From Symbiodinium natans (lineage: Eukaryota > Sar > Dinophyceae > Suessiales > Symbiodiniaceae): a DNA stretch of 64,000 bases. The position numbers and the translations under genes were made by a program. Of this stretch, positions 23,461 to 33,215 are shown piece after piece. Position 1 is the first letter of the stretch. Each line of letters opens with the position of its first letter. The notes beneath the pieces were generated by a model. That model was not told where the DNA came from, searched no databases, and saw only the letters and a program-made list of their open reading frames with translations. The stretch is from contig CAJNDS010002548.1 in assembly GCA_905221605.1 (NCBI GenBank), forward strand, positions 146,001-210,000, given 5' to 3'.

Positions 23461-23780
23461 GCCCTCAGTCCACTGCCAGCCCAGGCGCTCTTAGAGCCAC
23501 TGCCTTCAGGTTTTTCACTGCCCAGAGACCCCTAGAGGCCCTTCACTGCCCCTTCACTGCCTTCAGTGCCTTCAGCCTGGGCTTCACTGGACGCTTAGAG
23601 GTCCTGCACTGCCTAGGCCCTGCACTGCCCAGGGACCCTTATTAGGACCCGCAGAGGCCACCTTTTAGAGGCCCTTCACGGCCCCTCAGAGGCCCTTCAC
23701 TGCCCAGGCCCCTCAGAGGCCCTCTCTGCTCTCGGCCCAACGCCATGAGAGGCCCTTCACTGCCCTCAGCCCAACCCGTG
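23460..23780. repeat. CT-rich 'cactgccctcag / cagaggccc' repeats (left arm)
   Basis: Irregular repeats of ttcactgccc, ctcagaggccc and cactgccctcag, spacing about 20-40 bp. A diverged form of the same text is in the 19.45-19.7 kb module. No gene. Confidence 0.8.
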
Positions 23781-24111
23781 GTCCATGTCAAAATTTCCAC
23801 AAAAAATTGAGCTTGTCATTTCTGTCATTTCTGTCATTCTTGTCATTCTGTCATTCTTTGGGAGCTTTGACAATCAAGAGGGTGTGGTCTGCGCGGGCAT
23901 GCACCGGAACTTTCACAGAAAAAAACTGGCTTTGTCATTTTTGTCATTTCTGTCATTTCTGTTGTCAAGAGGGTCTGCACGGGCATGCGCCGGAATGAGC
24001 CTTGTCACTTTTGTCATTGTTGTCATTGTTGTCCTTCTTGTCATTCTTTGCTTGGACTTACAATTGTTTGTCAAGAGGGCGTGGCGGCACGGACACACCG
24101 GAAAAAATTTC

Positions 24112-24340
24112 CTGGAAATGACGAAATGAAGGAAATGACGGAAATGACGGAAATGACGGAAATGACGGAAATAACGGAAATGACGGAAATGACGGAAATG
24201 ACGGAAATGACGGAAATGACGGAATGACGAAAATGACGGAAATGACAGAAATGACGGAAATGACAGAAATGACGGAAATGACAGAAATGACGGAAATGAC
24301 GGGAATGACAGACATGACAAAAATGACAGAAATGACAAAC
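24112..24340. repeat. Longest GAAATGACG array of the left arm, about 23 units
   Basis: Nearly uninterrupted 9-mers (gaaatgacg, gaaatgaca) with two slips. The mirror array is at 33,502-33,730. Stop-free in several frames, giving false ISVISV, FPSFPS and HFRHFC proteins. Confidence 0.95.
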
Positions 24341-24889
24341 GGCCACAAGGGCTGAAGTCGCCGATATATGGTAGCGGGGGGCTTGCAGTGTCCCCCCACT
24401 CCTGCCGATGCACTCCAGGAGAGGATGGACGGCTTTGGACGGACTGTGTTTGCAGCCGATTTGAATGTTTTGAGTTTTGCACTAGCTGCAAGCACGGCCA
24501 TCTGAACGTTTTGAGCTTCGCCTTCAGGTTTTACATGTCATATGATTTCATTTTGCAGCCCAAGGGAAGGTTCATCTTGCGCGCGCAAGTCCGCGTGGAT
24601 GGTGTCGAACCAGCCCACGGTTGTGTAATTTTGGCTGAAAACCAAGGCTTCCTGCAGGAGGTTGGAGCTGGGGCTGGGTTCTTGTGGAACTTCACAGGTC
24701 CGCAGCCAGAACTGCATGTGATGCGATTCCGATCACAAGCAAATTTTCGGGCCTGTCATCGGGTCACAGATGTGCTGCTGCGAGGGTCGAAACTGCACTC
24801 TGATGCATTTTTTGGTCTCGTACTCGAATAGTGGACCTCGATCCTCTGGCAACAAGAAGCGGTTGGGGGGGCTCCTACCTATGCAGAGT

Positions 24890-25110
24890 TGCAAGGGATG
24901 GTTTTGGAGCTTGCGTCGGAAGTTGAAGCTTGCGTCGGAAGCATTTCGGAAGCTTGGGTTGGAAGCGGTTCGGCAGCTAATCGGAAGCTTGCATCGGATG
25001 CTTGCGTCGGAAGCTTGCATCGGAAGCGGTTCGGGAAGCTGTTCGGAAGCTTGTTTCGGAAGCTGTTCGGAAGCTTGTTCGCAAGCTGTTAGGAAGCGAG
25101 CAGTCGTGCT
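24890..25110. repeat. GGAAGCTTG / CGGAAGC short repeats
   Basis: About 20 copies of 'cggaagctt', 'cggaagcggttcgg' and 'ggaagctgtt' at irregular spacing of 12-24 bp. Encodes Ser-Glu-Ala-like text on plus, but starts and stops are not gene-like. Confidence 0.8.
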
Positions 25111-25454
25111 TCGAAGCTGGAACGAACTGTTTTCGGAGCTGTCTGAGGAACGACGCACGCTTGCGTGCGCGAGCTTATCGGCGCGCAACAGTTCGAGAAC
25201 TATATAGGCAGCAGAGCCGGTGCATTTCGGAACTGTTAGGCAGTGAGCCGGCACGCTCCAGAGCTGTTTGCCCGTAAGCCCGTTTACACACAGTTTGCAA
25301 GCGCTTAAGAGCCCCGAAAATTGCTGGAGCTACGGGCCTCAGGCCGCTTTTTCGACAGCGCTTCGAAGTGCGAGATTCTCTAGCATGTCTCGAAACAAGG
25401 CTTGTAGCTCACACAATCGGGACACAACCCAGAGAGAGACCGAAGACTCGCCTC

Positions 25455-25765
25455 TAGAGAGGGGATGTGCAATCTGCAATTCGCAATCTGCAATTCTGGC
25501 AATCTAGCGATCTTCTGGCAATTTGGCAATCTGGCAATCTGGCCAAAATGCTCTTTCATGCATGTTGCAAACACAGACACGTCAAGAGTTTGCCATAATG
25601 CGTAGATTCATCCCTGTTTTTCAACGCCCTGCCTGAGCCGCTAACGAGTGCAGATTGCAGGATACAGCTTGCAGGATTGCAGACTGCAGGATTGCTGATT
25701 GCAGATTGCAGGATTGCAGATTGCAGGAGTGCAGATTGCAGGATTGCAGATTGCATTTGCAAATT
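25455..25765. repeat. GCAATCTGCAATT and GCAGATTGCAGGATT repeats in inverted relation
   Basis: Left block (25,463-25,545) of 'gcaatctgcaattc' and 'gcaatctggc'; right block (25,650-25,765) of 'gcagattgcaggattgcaga'. The two are partly reverse complementary (gcaatctgc / gcagattgc), so they could pair around a ~110-bp loop. Confidence 0.85.
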
Positions 25766-25893
25766 TGCCGACAAATACACACAATGGCACGCAATACAAT
25801 GGATCCTCAGAGTCAGCTCAGCGCACCAAGCCAAGCCCAGTGCTGCATTTACGGCACACCGCAACTGTACTCAGCTAGAACAACATTGGGGCA

Positions 25894-26100
25894 TTTCGCC
25901 AGACGCAGAAGGTGCGGCTGCTGGGCCAGCTGCCGGGGCACGCAGAGCATGTCCGCGCGCTCCTCGAAGACTCGAAGGCGCTGGAGATCTGGTCCCTTTG
26001 CCCTCTCGACAATATCGTTCCCGCCAAGGAGGGGAGGCTCGCGGACCTCGCTTACGTGGACCTCCCCTACGATCATCGCAAGGGGGTGCTGGATTCGTAG
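25894..26100 (+). CDS. Exon-like coding stretch, unknown product
   Basis: Reads RQTQKVRLLGQLPGHAEHVR, then ALLEDSKALEIWSLCPLDNI and ADLAYVDLPYDHRKGVLDS, ending at TAG 26,098-26,100. The text is clearly protein-like, with charged helices and no low complexity. No family recognised, and no start codon was chosen because it may be a terminal exon or a fragment. Confidence 0.5.
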   Translation, partial: FRQTQKVRLLGQLPGHAEHVRALLEDSKALEIWSLCPLDNIVPAKEGRLADLAYVDLPYDHRKGVLDS

Positions 26101-26277
26101 GAAACGGGTGGTACTCGCTGCGCCTCCGTGCTCGACTCAGGCCTGGTAGAGCACCTCGTCTGGAGCCTGGGCGCGCAACTTTTTGCAATTAAGGGATTCG
26201 GATTTCGGTAGTTGGTGCCCAAATTTTGAGCCAAGGTTCGTTCAAGAACACTCATTCGCCCCAGATTGTGCCGTCAA

Positions 26278-26308
26278 GCATGTGTGTGTGTGTGTGTGTG
26301 TGTGCGTG
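26278..26308. repeat. GT microsatellite
   Basis: About 14 tandem TG dinucleotides, then gcgtgcgcg. Confidence 0.95.
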
Positions 26309-26309
26309 C

Positions 26310-26967
26310 GCGTCGCACGGTGACGCTTAAAATTTGATTTGTTTCGCTTGAGGATCAGCCGGATCAGCCAAAACGAAAAAATGTTTTCCAGGCAAACTCT
26401 GAAAGCGGATCTTTAACAGGCATTAACCATGCATTCTCGTGGCTGCAAACGTTGTTTTCACGTCAAATCATGCATAGGTTTGCAGAAATCACAATTGTCG
26501 TCAATTTTGAACTTTTTATTTTTTGTGATTTTGCTTGGCATGGAACTTGTGTGTTGTCCGGCGCACGCTGTCAAGCTGGGTGGTGGGAAGGGGCCCTTCG
26601 CCCTGCCTATTTTCTTGCACTTGCCGTACTCAGGCCATTTGCAGGTTCCTCTAGATGTTTCAGCTTGCGTTTATGTGCAGCTTCCTTGCGCTGAGAGAAT
26701 AATACAGCTCGACTCGAGCAGGCACATCTGCTCATGAGGTACACGGGCTGTGCCAAATAAGTGGGAGTTGCTTATATGTTTATCATGACACGAGCTTTGC
26801 ATCTGTCGGCAAAGAATGAATCTAGCAATGCGGGCGACATGTAAGCAGAATTCCTCCAAAGAAAGTATGATTCCCTGAGGGTAATATGGCTGATCTCCCA
26901 TGACTCACACTTCTTCACGTACATTCCGTTCACTCGGCGAGCTGTTTGGGCTTCAGCGAAAACTCGT
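26310..26967. other. Cargo spacer without a supported gene
   Basis: Unique sequence with competing short frames (for example 26,429-26,737 plus). Would include the upstream region of the membrane-protein gene that starts near 26,968. No motif recognised. Confidence 0.3.
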
Positions 26968-27429
26968 TTGACATATCAGCTCGCAGCAATGGATGCAATG
27001 TCCAACATGAAAGACCACAGCCTGCAGTTTCTGGAGGACCTGTGGCAAGATGCCAAGAGCATCCTGACGGAAGATCTGGACTTTGTGCACTTCGGGGCGT
27101 GCTGTGCTTTGGCAGCTGCTTGCTGCCTGACTGTGCTGGCGCTGCTGCTGGCCTGGGGCCGGCGACAGCAGCGGTGCTTTGCTTGGGTGCCGCCGCAAGA
27201 CCCAAGTGAGAGGTCTGCGCCACCCAGGACGGTCTGCGTCGCCTACACCCCGCTGCAAAGCGGGGAGGAGAGTGGCTTGGAGGGCTTGGAGGATAACGCA
27301 TCGGTGCCTAGCTGTATGCCAGTCCTCAAGGCGGTCATTGTCTTTGTGGTGTCCTACGCCTTGCTGGGAGTTGGCCTTTTCTTGTCCATCTTCAGTGCAA
27401 TCCTGGCGACTAAGGTGGGGTGTCAGTGA
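26968..27429 (+). CDS. Small two-span membrane protein (cargo)
   Basis: 153 residues from 26,968, or slightly less if MDAMSNMKD (26,989) is the start. An acidic N-terminal helix (FLEDLWQDAKSILTEDLDF) precedes a first hydrophobic segment (CCALAAACCLTVLALLLAW), a loop with Pro and acidic residues, and a second segment (VIVFVVSYALLGVGLFLSIF). The end ATK|VGCQ stop coincides with AAG|GTGGGG, a possible donor, so the gene may continue at 27,635. No known family. Membrane location follows from the two hydrophobic segments. Confidence 0.55.
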   Translation: MTYQLAAMDAMSNMKDHSLQFLEDLWQDAKSILTEDLDFVHFGACCALAAACCLTVLALLLAWGRRQQRCFAWVPPQDPSERSAPPRTVCVAYTPLQSGEESGLEGLEDNASVPSCMPVLKAVIVFVVSYALLGVGLFLSIFSAILATKVGCQ

Positions 27430-27634
27430 AGAATGAGTCTAATTTACAGGAATTTATTTTCCGGCAGAATCGAGTGTCAATCGGTCCTTTTTCTTGTCGC
27501 AGGGGACCACCTCATCAACGTATTCAAACTATTGACAAAAAACTGAGGGCCACCTGAACCCGCAAAGGCCTGCAGGCACCCCGCAAACGCTTAGAAAAGA
27601 AATCCAATTAGGACCTTCCGGCGGCCTTTTTCAG

Positions 27635-27876
27635 CTCAAAACGGCGCTGAGGTGCTGATGGAACATTCACAAGCCAACGGTGCCAACTGGCCCGCCTTCA
27701 AGACCTTCGCCCTTTTCGCTGGCGCGGCCCTTGCCGGGCTGGGTGTGGTGGCTGGGCTCTTCGCCAGCTCCTTGAAGCATTTGAGGCGCATGCCGGGCGT
27801 GCGCGTGCCGTTTGGGCCCTGTGGGGTGGATGTGGGCCGTGCGGCACGACTTGCGCGCCGCACGGTTTCGTTGTAG
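27635..27876 (+). CDS. Second small membrane exon or gene (cargo)
   Basis: The open frame after the acceptor-like TTTTTCAG reads QNGAEVLMEHSQANGANWPA, then a hydrophobic segment LFAGAALAGLGVVAGLFASS and a basic tail. It lies ~200 bp after the previous coding piece on the same strand and may be its next exon; the reading phase of that join was not proven. Otherwise a 73-residue protein from ATG 27,658. Confidence 0.4.
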
Positions 27877-28424
27877 GTGGAGGGGGAAAAGGCAGAGGCT
27901 GAGGAGGTCCGAGTTTGTCAGTAAGGGTGCCTTGATTCTTCAGAAATATGCCGCATTTCTGAGTTGCGTTCGGTGTGCTTTTTACCTGAACACACACTTG
28001 TAAAGCAAGTCCGGAAATCGATGTTGCGCAGTAATTGCAAGACATTCACAGAGGGAACTCCACACTCGGAGCTTGGAATATCCGACGCCGCAGTCTGGAA
28101 TCCAGCGACATTCCCACTGGCGACTGTTGGAACATCAGTAAGCGCAATGAGTTCGTTGGCGCTGGAATCACCTGTCTGAACAGTCAAGTTTGGGGCACTA
28201 GGCTTGAACGTGTACAGTAGGACCCGTTTCAGGGCAGATCCAAAGCGTGCATGAGCACTGTGGATGAGCAGCGGACAGGCCCACTGTTAGAGGTGGACGT
28301 GATAAAACAAGAGATCAAAGAAGGTCAAAGCCTCCGCGGAGGTGCTCCATAAGAATTCAAAGCAGTTTGCACATTGGCCAACCCTCAGTTGTGTCCACGA
28401 GTTTCATTGCTTTGGCTTTTGTGC

Positions 28425-28710
28425 CTCCATGTCAGCCCATTTTGGAGAAGTTACGCGCTGCAGGCAAGATTCTTTTGATCCCACGGTGCCAGCAATTCTC
28501 CCTTTTGACTGCCCCTCAAGATGTAGACTACCGGAACAACTGTACAAGCGGCTTCTTTGCTGCGCTGAAAGGGTGGCGGTACAACAGATGCGCCGCGTGT
28601 GGGCTGAGAGAAGTGCTCTGAGAGTCGGTATGTTTGAAGTCCTAGATGTTCTGGGTGTGTCCGGGCCGCAGGATAGCATGTGCTTCCACTTCAAGGGCGG
28701 TCAGCGATAA
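28425..28710 (+). CDS. Exon-like stretch upstream of the multi-pass membrane gene
   Basis: The frame ending at 28,710 reads LPEQLYKRLLCCAERVAVQQ, MRRVWAERSALRVGMFEVL. Charged helical text fits a soluble N-terminal part. A frame in another register at the same place (LEKLRAAGKILLIPRCQQFS) is also protein-like, so the true frame is unsure. Confidence 0.35.
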
Positions 28711-28790
28711 TGATTGGCATGTGAAGCTCTCCTGCCGTAGTGCCAATGGGCCCTTTAAGCCGACCCACCATCGTTCCGTCCCTTTTTGCC

Positions 28791-29858
28791 AGGCACCAGG
28801 AGGTGCATGGCTCCGAGTTCTTCCAGGTGGACACAGAAGAAGCAGTCCGCCGCTGGAAGATGGACCCGCTGTCAATCATGGAGGACCGGGCGCAGCGTGT
28901 CTTCGCCGTTTGGGATGACACCAAGGCAGCGTGGCTGTCGCGGCCAGCTGTAATCATGGCCATCATAGCCCGGCGTAGGGCTTCGTTTCTGTGGGACATT
29001 GGTTCAGACTTGCTGGTGGCACAGCATCTGTGGGAGTTTCACCAGGAGCTGGCAATCACCACCTGTTTGATCGTCACGCTACCCTACCTCATGCTGCCGG
29101 CCATACTGGGGCCATCAGGTTTGCAGCGCCTTCTGTGTGCGCTGCACCCCAGTCTGACCACGATGCTCCAGCGCTTTCGGCATCGACCAATCCTGGAAGG
29201 CATCGTTTTTGCGGCTCTCGCGGTTCCTGGTTTCCTGCTGGTGGATGTGAGCTTCGTGCTGCAGCACCTGCTCTCGGAACCGGTGACACCCGCCCTGTTC
29301 CACTACTGGAATCTGCGGTCCCTGGTGGAAGCGGCCTGGGAGTCCAACCTCCAGGCGGGCCGTGGCCAAGACCTTCGAAACAACATGCTTTAGTCAGGGA
29401 GGGTTTGCGCAAAACAACTGGAAAACGAGGCTCCGGCTTACACCGATATGACTTTTACTTCGCAGGAATAGTTCTCAGAAAGAACGGTTGGAAGTCTTTC
29501 CATGTCTTTCTGTTTGAGGACAGGGTTTCAGTGCCACGCAGTGGCGTCGAAAGCGTTAAAGCACAGAAGTGCCCATACGGCAACAAGATCATTACAACGC
29601 CTCAAGGAACCTGCGGTTGATGGGGAGCAACACCGTGAAGTGCACAAAGAGCAGTAGGGCCCCTCCACACTCGACAGTCTGATTTCTGACCGGGCTCGGC
29701 AGCTTTTGCTCGGTCAGGTGGCATTGCAAAGCTACATCTGGATGCGCCAGGAGAATCTGTTTGGACTGATGGCCCCATTCTCAGATGTCTCATCAGTCAG
29801 CATCGTCTTGGTGGTACTGAGCATCGCCACGAGTGCCCTTGCTACCCTTGAAGGCCGT
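28791..29858 (+). CDS. Multi-pass membrane protein with a GC-AG intron (cargo)
   Basis: Exon 1 (acceptor TTTTTGCCAG, about 28,791 to 29,354): SEFFQVDTEEAVRRWKMDPL, then hydrophobic segments (TCLIVTLPYLMLPAILG; GIVFAALAVPGFLLVDVSFV) and NLRSLVEAAWESNLQ. Intron 29,355-29,717 (CTCCAG|GCGGGC ... GGTCAG|GTGGCA), phase 0. Exon 2: VALQSYIWMRQENLFG then SIVLVVLSIATSALATLEGR. The joined ESNLQVALQSYI text recalls the ES-x-PQ-x-x-LQ-x-Y motif of XK-related membrane proteins, a weak similarity seen by eye. It may continue into the ankyrin exon downstream. Role unknown. Confidence 0.55.
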
Positions 29859-30032
29859 CAGACGAAGTGGTGTGTTTTTGTTGGCTTTGTTGTTTGGTTC
29901 CGGTGAGGGGGGCAACATCTTAGAAAGGGGAAACCGCGTGAATCCACTCAAAAGCTTGGCAGAGGCGTGTCGAACTTGTCGACTTTCGCAGCTTTGCAGA
30001 CTGGCGGCAGCCGGTGGCGCTTCGTGCAAGCT

Positions 30033-31400
30033 ATGCTGCGAGGAGGACAAGGCCTGGCACCGTCCAACTTGTTGAATGACGTGATGCGACAGGAGAGGGT
30101 GGAGGTGGCCGAGGACCTGATGGAATTGTCAAGCGACGGATGGGCGTCGCTCTGCAGGGCCGCAGGCCATTCCAAAGTTCTGCGGAGTCTGTCCTTCGAC
30201 GGAAGCTTTCTGCAGAAGTTTGTGGACGCAAACTTCTCTCACACACAGAGCAGCTTGGGTTTCATCTTCCAGAATCACAAGCTGCAAGAGCTCCGCATCG
30301 CCAACCTGCCGCAGCAATACCAGCGGACTGTGGACGCTCTGACTGCTACCCACCTGGCTCTTGAGCACAGCGAGTTGCGCCGAAGAATGGCTGCCGATCC
30401 CATCTTCGCGGCGGCGGTGCAGGGCGACGTGGAGCCGCTGCAGCGTCGCCCGACCGGGCCCGGGCTCCTGCAGGACCTGGCGCTCTACGGCCAGGCCCGG
30501 GCCCTGCAGGTCCTGCTGGTGGAGGCCAAGCACAGCTCCACGGAAATCGCCACAGCACTCAAAAACGCAGCACGGAACGGCCACGGGGCCGCCGTGGAGC
30601 TGCTGCTCCGGGCCAAGGCCGATGCTGCGCAGGGGCCAAACGGGGCCTTCCCGCTGCTCGTGGCGGCCCAGAAGGGACACGCCGAGGTTGGGAGGCTGCT
30701 GCTGGTGGCCAAAGCCGATCCTATGCAGGTGGAGCCGCAAAGCGGGGCCTTCCCGCTGTTCATGGCGGCCCAGGATGGGCACGCCGACCCCGTGAGGCTG
30801 CTGCTGGAGGCCAAGTCCAGTCCTGTGCAGGTGAACGTGCAAAACGGGGCCTTCCCGCTGCTCGTGGCGGCCCAGAATGGGCACGCCGACCCCGTGAGGC
30901 TGCTGCTGGAGGCCAAGTCCAGTCCTGTGCAGGTGAACCTGCAAAACGAGGCCTTCCCGCTGCTCGTGGCGGCCCAGAATGGGCACGACGAGCCCGTCAG
31001 ACTGCTGCTGAAGGCCAAAGCCGATCCTATGCAGGTGGAGCCGCAAAGCGGGGCCTTCCCGCTGTTCATGGCGGCCCAGGATGGGCACGCCGAGCCCGTG
31101 AGGCTGCTGCTGGAGGCCATGGCCGATCCTGTGCAGGTGAACGTGCAAAACGGGGCCTTCCCGCTGCTCGTGGCGGCCCAGAAGGGACACGCCGAGCCCG
31201 TGAGGCTGCTGCTGGAGGCCATGGCCGATCCTGTGCAGGTGAACCCGCAAAACGGGGCCTTCCCGCTGCTCGTGGCGGCCCAGAATGGGCACGCCGAGCC
31301 CGTCAGACTGCTGCTGGAGGCCAAGGCCCATCCTGTGCACGGGGGCCCGCAAAACGGGGCTTTGCAGCTCGTGGCGGCCCAGAATATTGTCATTTTTTAA
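30033..31400 (+). CDS. Ankyrin-repeat protein, truncated in repeat nine (cargo)
   Basis: The frame is open from 29,907; the first ATG is at 30,033, but acceptor-like TTTCGCAG (29,984-29,991) suggests an internal exon. Residues 1-~150 are soluble with no known domain (LRSLSFDGSFLQKFVDANF). Then come eight full ankyrin units of 34 residues, consensus AFPLLVAAQNGHAEPVRLLL followed by EAKADPVQVNPQNG, and a ninth that stops after ALQLVAAQN when the frame runs into IVIF-stop. Units are nearly identical at DNA level (102 bp). Units 2-3 recur as units 5-6 (MQVEPQSG, AFPLFMAAQDGHA). Ankyrin units bind proteins; partner unknown. Confidence 0.85.
   Translation: MLRGGQGLAPSNLLNDVMRQERVEVAEDLMELSSDGWASLCRAAGHSKVLRSLSFDGSFLQKFVDANFSHTQSSLGFIFQNHKLQELRIANLPQQYQRTVDALTATHLALEHSELRRRMAADPIFAAAVQGDVEPLQRRPTGPGLLQDLALYGQARALQVLLVEAKHSSTEIATALKNAARNGHGAAVELLLRAKADAAQGPNGAFPLLVAAQKGHAEVGRLLLVAKADPMQVEPQSGAFPLFMAAQDGHADPVRLLLEAKSSPVQVNVQNGAFPLLVAAQNGHADPVRLLLEAKSSPVQVNLQNEAFPLLVAAQNGHDEPVRLLLKAKADPMQVEPQSGAFPLFMAAQDGHAEPVRLLLEAMADPVQVNVQNGAFPLLVAAQKGHAEPVRLLLEAMADPVQVNPQNGAFPLLVAAQNGHAEPVRLLLEAKAHPVHGGPQNGALQLVAAQNIVIF
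30640..31395. repeat. 102-bp tandem repeats encoding ankyrin units
   Basis: Seven highly similar 102-bp copies with blocks such as 'ttcccgctgctcgtggcggc' and 'gtgaggctgctgctggaggc'. High identity indicates recent expansion or conversion. Confidence 0.9.
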
Positions 31401-31899
31401 CATTGTTTGACTGTTTCACTGTGCTGGACTGCAGAGCGAAGGCACGACGACTTAGAAAGGCCCGAGGCAGTGAGCAGCTCTTTGTCACGTTCTTCTTGCG
31501 GACATGGAGGACACCGCTGGTAATCCGCGCGCCTTAAAACCCTGAACTAGTTCCGTCTTGCGCATGAGTGGTAGCCTCCAATGGATCTCGGTTACTTCCC
31601 GAATTCCCCCCCGTTGCCCAGGTTCCCTCCTCGACATACAGCTTCGGCGCAGCACAGAGCTCAACTTGCGCAGTTTATAGCAGTCGATTCTGCGTGATTT
31701 TGCTTGCGTTGGCATGCTTGTTGAACATCCTTGGAGTGTGTGCTGGGAACAAGCTCACATTCGACATGCAGCCGTTTTTTTTTTTTTTTCTCTTTTTTCG
31801 GTTTTTGCTCTAGATGTTTTCGACTTCACGTTGGACATGCAAGTCGACATCAGCCTAAAACTTTGAGGCGGTGGGTGAGGGACACTCCCAAACACAAAA

Positions 31900-32640
31900 G
31901 CTTTAAAAGGAGGATAAGGGACCCCAAGAGGACACAGGTGCCGTGAGGTGGCCTTGCGGGCCTGTTGGGCTCTCCAAGTTCTGTCAAATCCCAGTCCTAA
32001 AACCCTGAACGCGGCGGATAAGGGCCCCAAAAGGAACGTAGTTGGTGTGAGGTGACCTTGTGGGCCTGCGGGGCGCTGAAAGTTCAGTGAAATCCCAAAA
32101 CCTTGCCTGAAAAGTTCCCTTTCTTTACAATTGCGGCGCCTTGCATCAATTGCGGCGCCAATTGCGGCGCCAATTGCGGCGCCAATTGCATCGCCAATTG
32201 CATCGCCAATTGCGGCGCCAATTGCGGTGCCAATTCTGGCGCCAATTGCGGCGCATTGCGGCGTGGTGCGCTCCAGCAATATAGGCCCGAGCCCCATCTG
32301 AGACCCCAAGACCAAACCCTCTAAACCCAAACCCTAGCCTTTCATCTGAGAGGTCCCCAAGAGTTCCCAGGGGCCGTGTTGCTGCCTTGCGGGTCAGTGG
32401 TGCGCTCTATAAATGCCCAACCCAAGCCCTAGCCCTACATCTGAGAGGTCCCCAAAAGTTCCCAGAGGCCCTGTGTTGCTGCCTTGCGGGTCAAACCCTC
32501 TCAACCCAAGCCCTCGGCCCTAGCCCCATCTGAGAGGCCCCAAGAGTTCCCAAGAAACCGTGATGCTGCCTTGCGGGCCAAAAACGCCCAGACCCTTGAA
32601 GCCCTCGCCCTACACTGAGAGGTCCCCAAGGGTTGTTGCC
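31900..32640. repeat. 85-95-bp repeats with 'ctgccttgcgggcc' and 'ctgagaggtccccaag'
   Basis: Units at about 32,346, 32,441, 32,528 and 32,613, with diverged forms from 31,915. Each carries ctgagaggtccccaag, gttcccaggg, and ttgctgccttgcggg. Short CCCTAAA-like text (ccctctaaaccc) sits between. No gene. Confidence 0.75.
32130..32262. repeat. 12-bp array GGCGCCAATTGC
   Basis: About ten units (ggcgccaattgc, catcgccaattg). Each holds two 6-bp palindromes, GGCGCC and CAATTG. The open frame reads NCGANCGAN and is not a gene. Confidence 0.92.
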
Positions 32641-32654
32641 GTGACGTTGCCTTG

Positions 32655-32805
32655 CGGGCCTGGCGGGGGCACACAATCGGACAATGGGGCACGGCACACA
32701 TTGGGGCACACAATCGGGCACACAATCTTGTATCTAATGGAGCGCGCAATGGGGCACACAATCGGGCACACAAAGGGGCGCGCAATGGGGCACACAACAC
32801 AATGG
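32655..32805. repeat. GGGCACACAATC short tandem repeat
   Basis: About 12 copies of 'gggcacacaat' and 'gggcgcgcaat' at 10-16-bp spacing. Confidence 0.85.
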
Positions 32806-32834
32806 GTCAGGCACGGAGAGTTTTCAGGGCTTCA

Positions 32835-33215
32835 AGGGTCTTCCAGCTTGGCAGTTTTGAGTTTCTTGGGCCTCTTAACTGCTTCCGGGCCATCCCAGTG
32901 CCATTTTTGAGTTTTTGGGCCTCTTAACTGCTTCCAGGGCCGCCCAGTGCCAGTTTTGAGTTTTTTGTGCCTCGTAGCCTCCAGGCCGTAAGTGCCATTT
33001 TTGAGTTTTTTGGGCCTCTTAACGGCTTCCAGGGCCGCCCAGTGCCAGTTTTGAGTTTTTTGTGCCTCGTAGCCTCCAGGCCGTAAGTGCAATTTTTGAG
33101 TTTTTTGGGCCTCTGAACTGCTTCCAGGCTCTTCCCTGTGTCTTCCCAGTGCGGCTTCTTAACTGCTTCCAGGGCCCAGTGCCAGCTTTGAGCTTTTTGG
33201 GCGGGCGGGTTGCGG
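32835..33215. repeat. 95-bp tandem repeat at the inner border of the right arm
   Basis: 'cgcccagtgccagttttgag' starts at 32,941 and again at 33,036; each 95-bp unit consists of two related halves with 'gagttttttgggcctc' and 'gagttttttgtgcctc'. The array ends a few bases before the arm starts at 33,222. Confidence 0.85.

Larger units (their letters stand above)
17103..24620. repeat. Left inverted arm (7,518 bp)
   Basis: From outside to inside: 464-bp fold-back end; GAAATGAC-type modules (17.6-18.5 kb); AAATTGACA-type modules (18.5-19.3 kb); a 'cccttagaggcccct' module (19.45-19.7 kb); more AATTGACA (19.8-20.2 kb); GGTAAACGG arrays (20.2-20.5 kb); the broken integrase locus read on minus (20.8-23.1 kb); GAAATGACG arrays (23.1-23.45 and 23.8-24.35 kb); and a unique inner end to 'cagcccacgg' at 24,620. 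The right arm repeats this order in reverse complement. Confidence 0.95.

Noticed and set aside
23913-24501. Open frames of up to 192 residues with FPSFPS, ISVISV or HFRHFR repeats, also mirrored at 33,210-33,929
   Set aside because: All derive from GAAATGACG arrays; several frames of the same DNA are open at once.
30129-31403. Minus-strand open frame of 424 residues opposite the ankyrin gene
   Set aside because: It is the antisense shadow of the 102-bp ankyrin repeats; the sense frame has the known ankyrin pattern.
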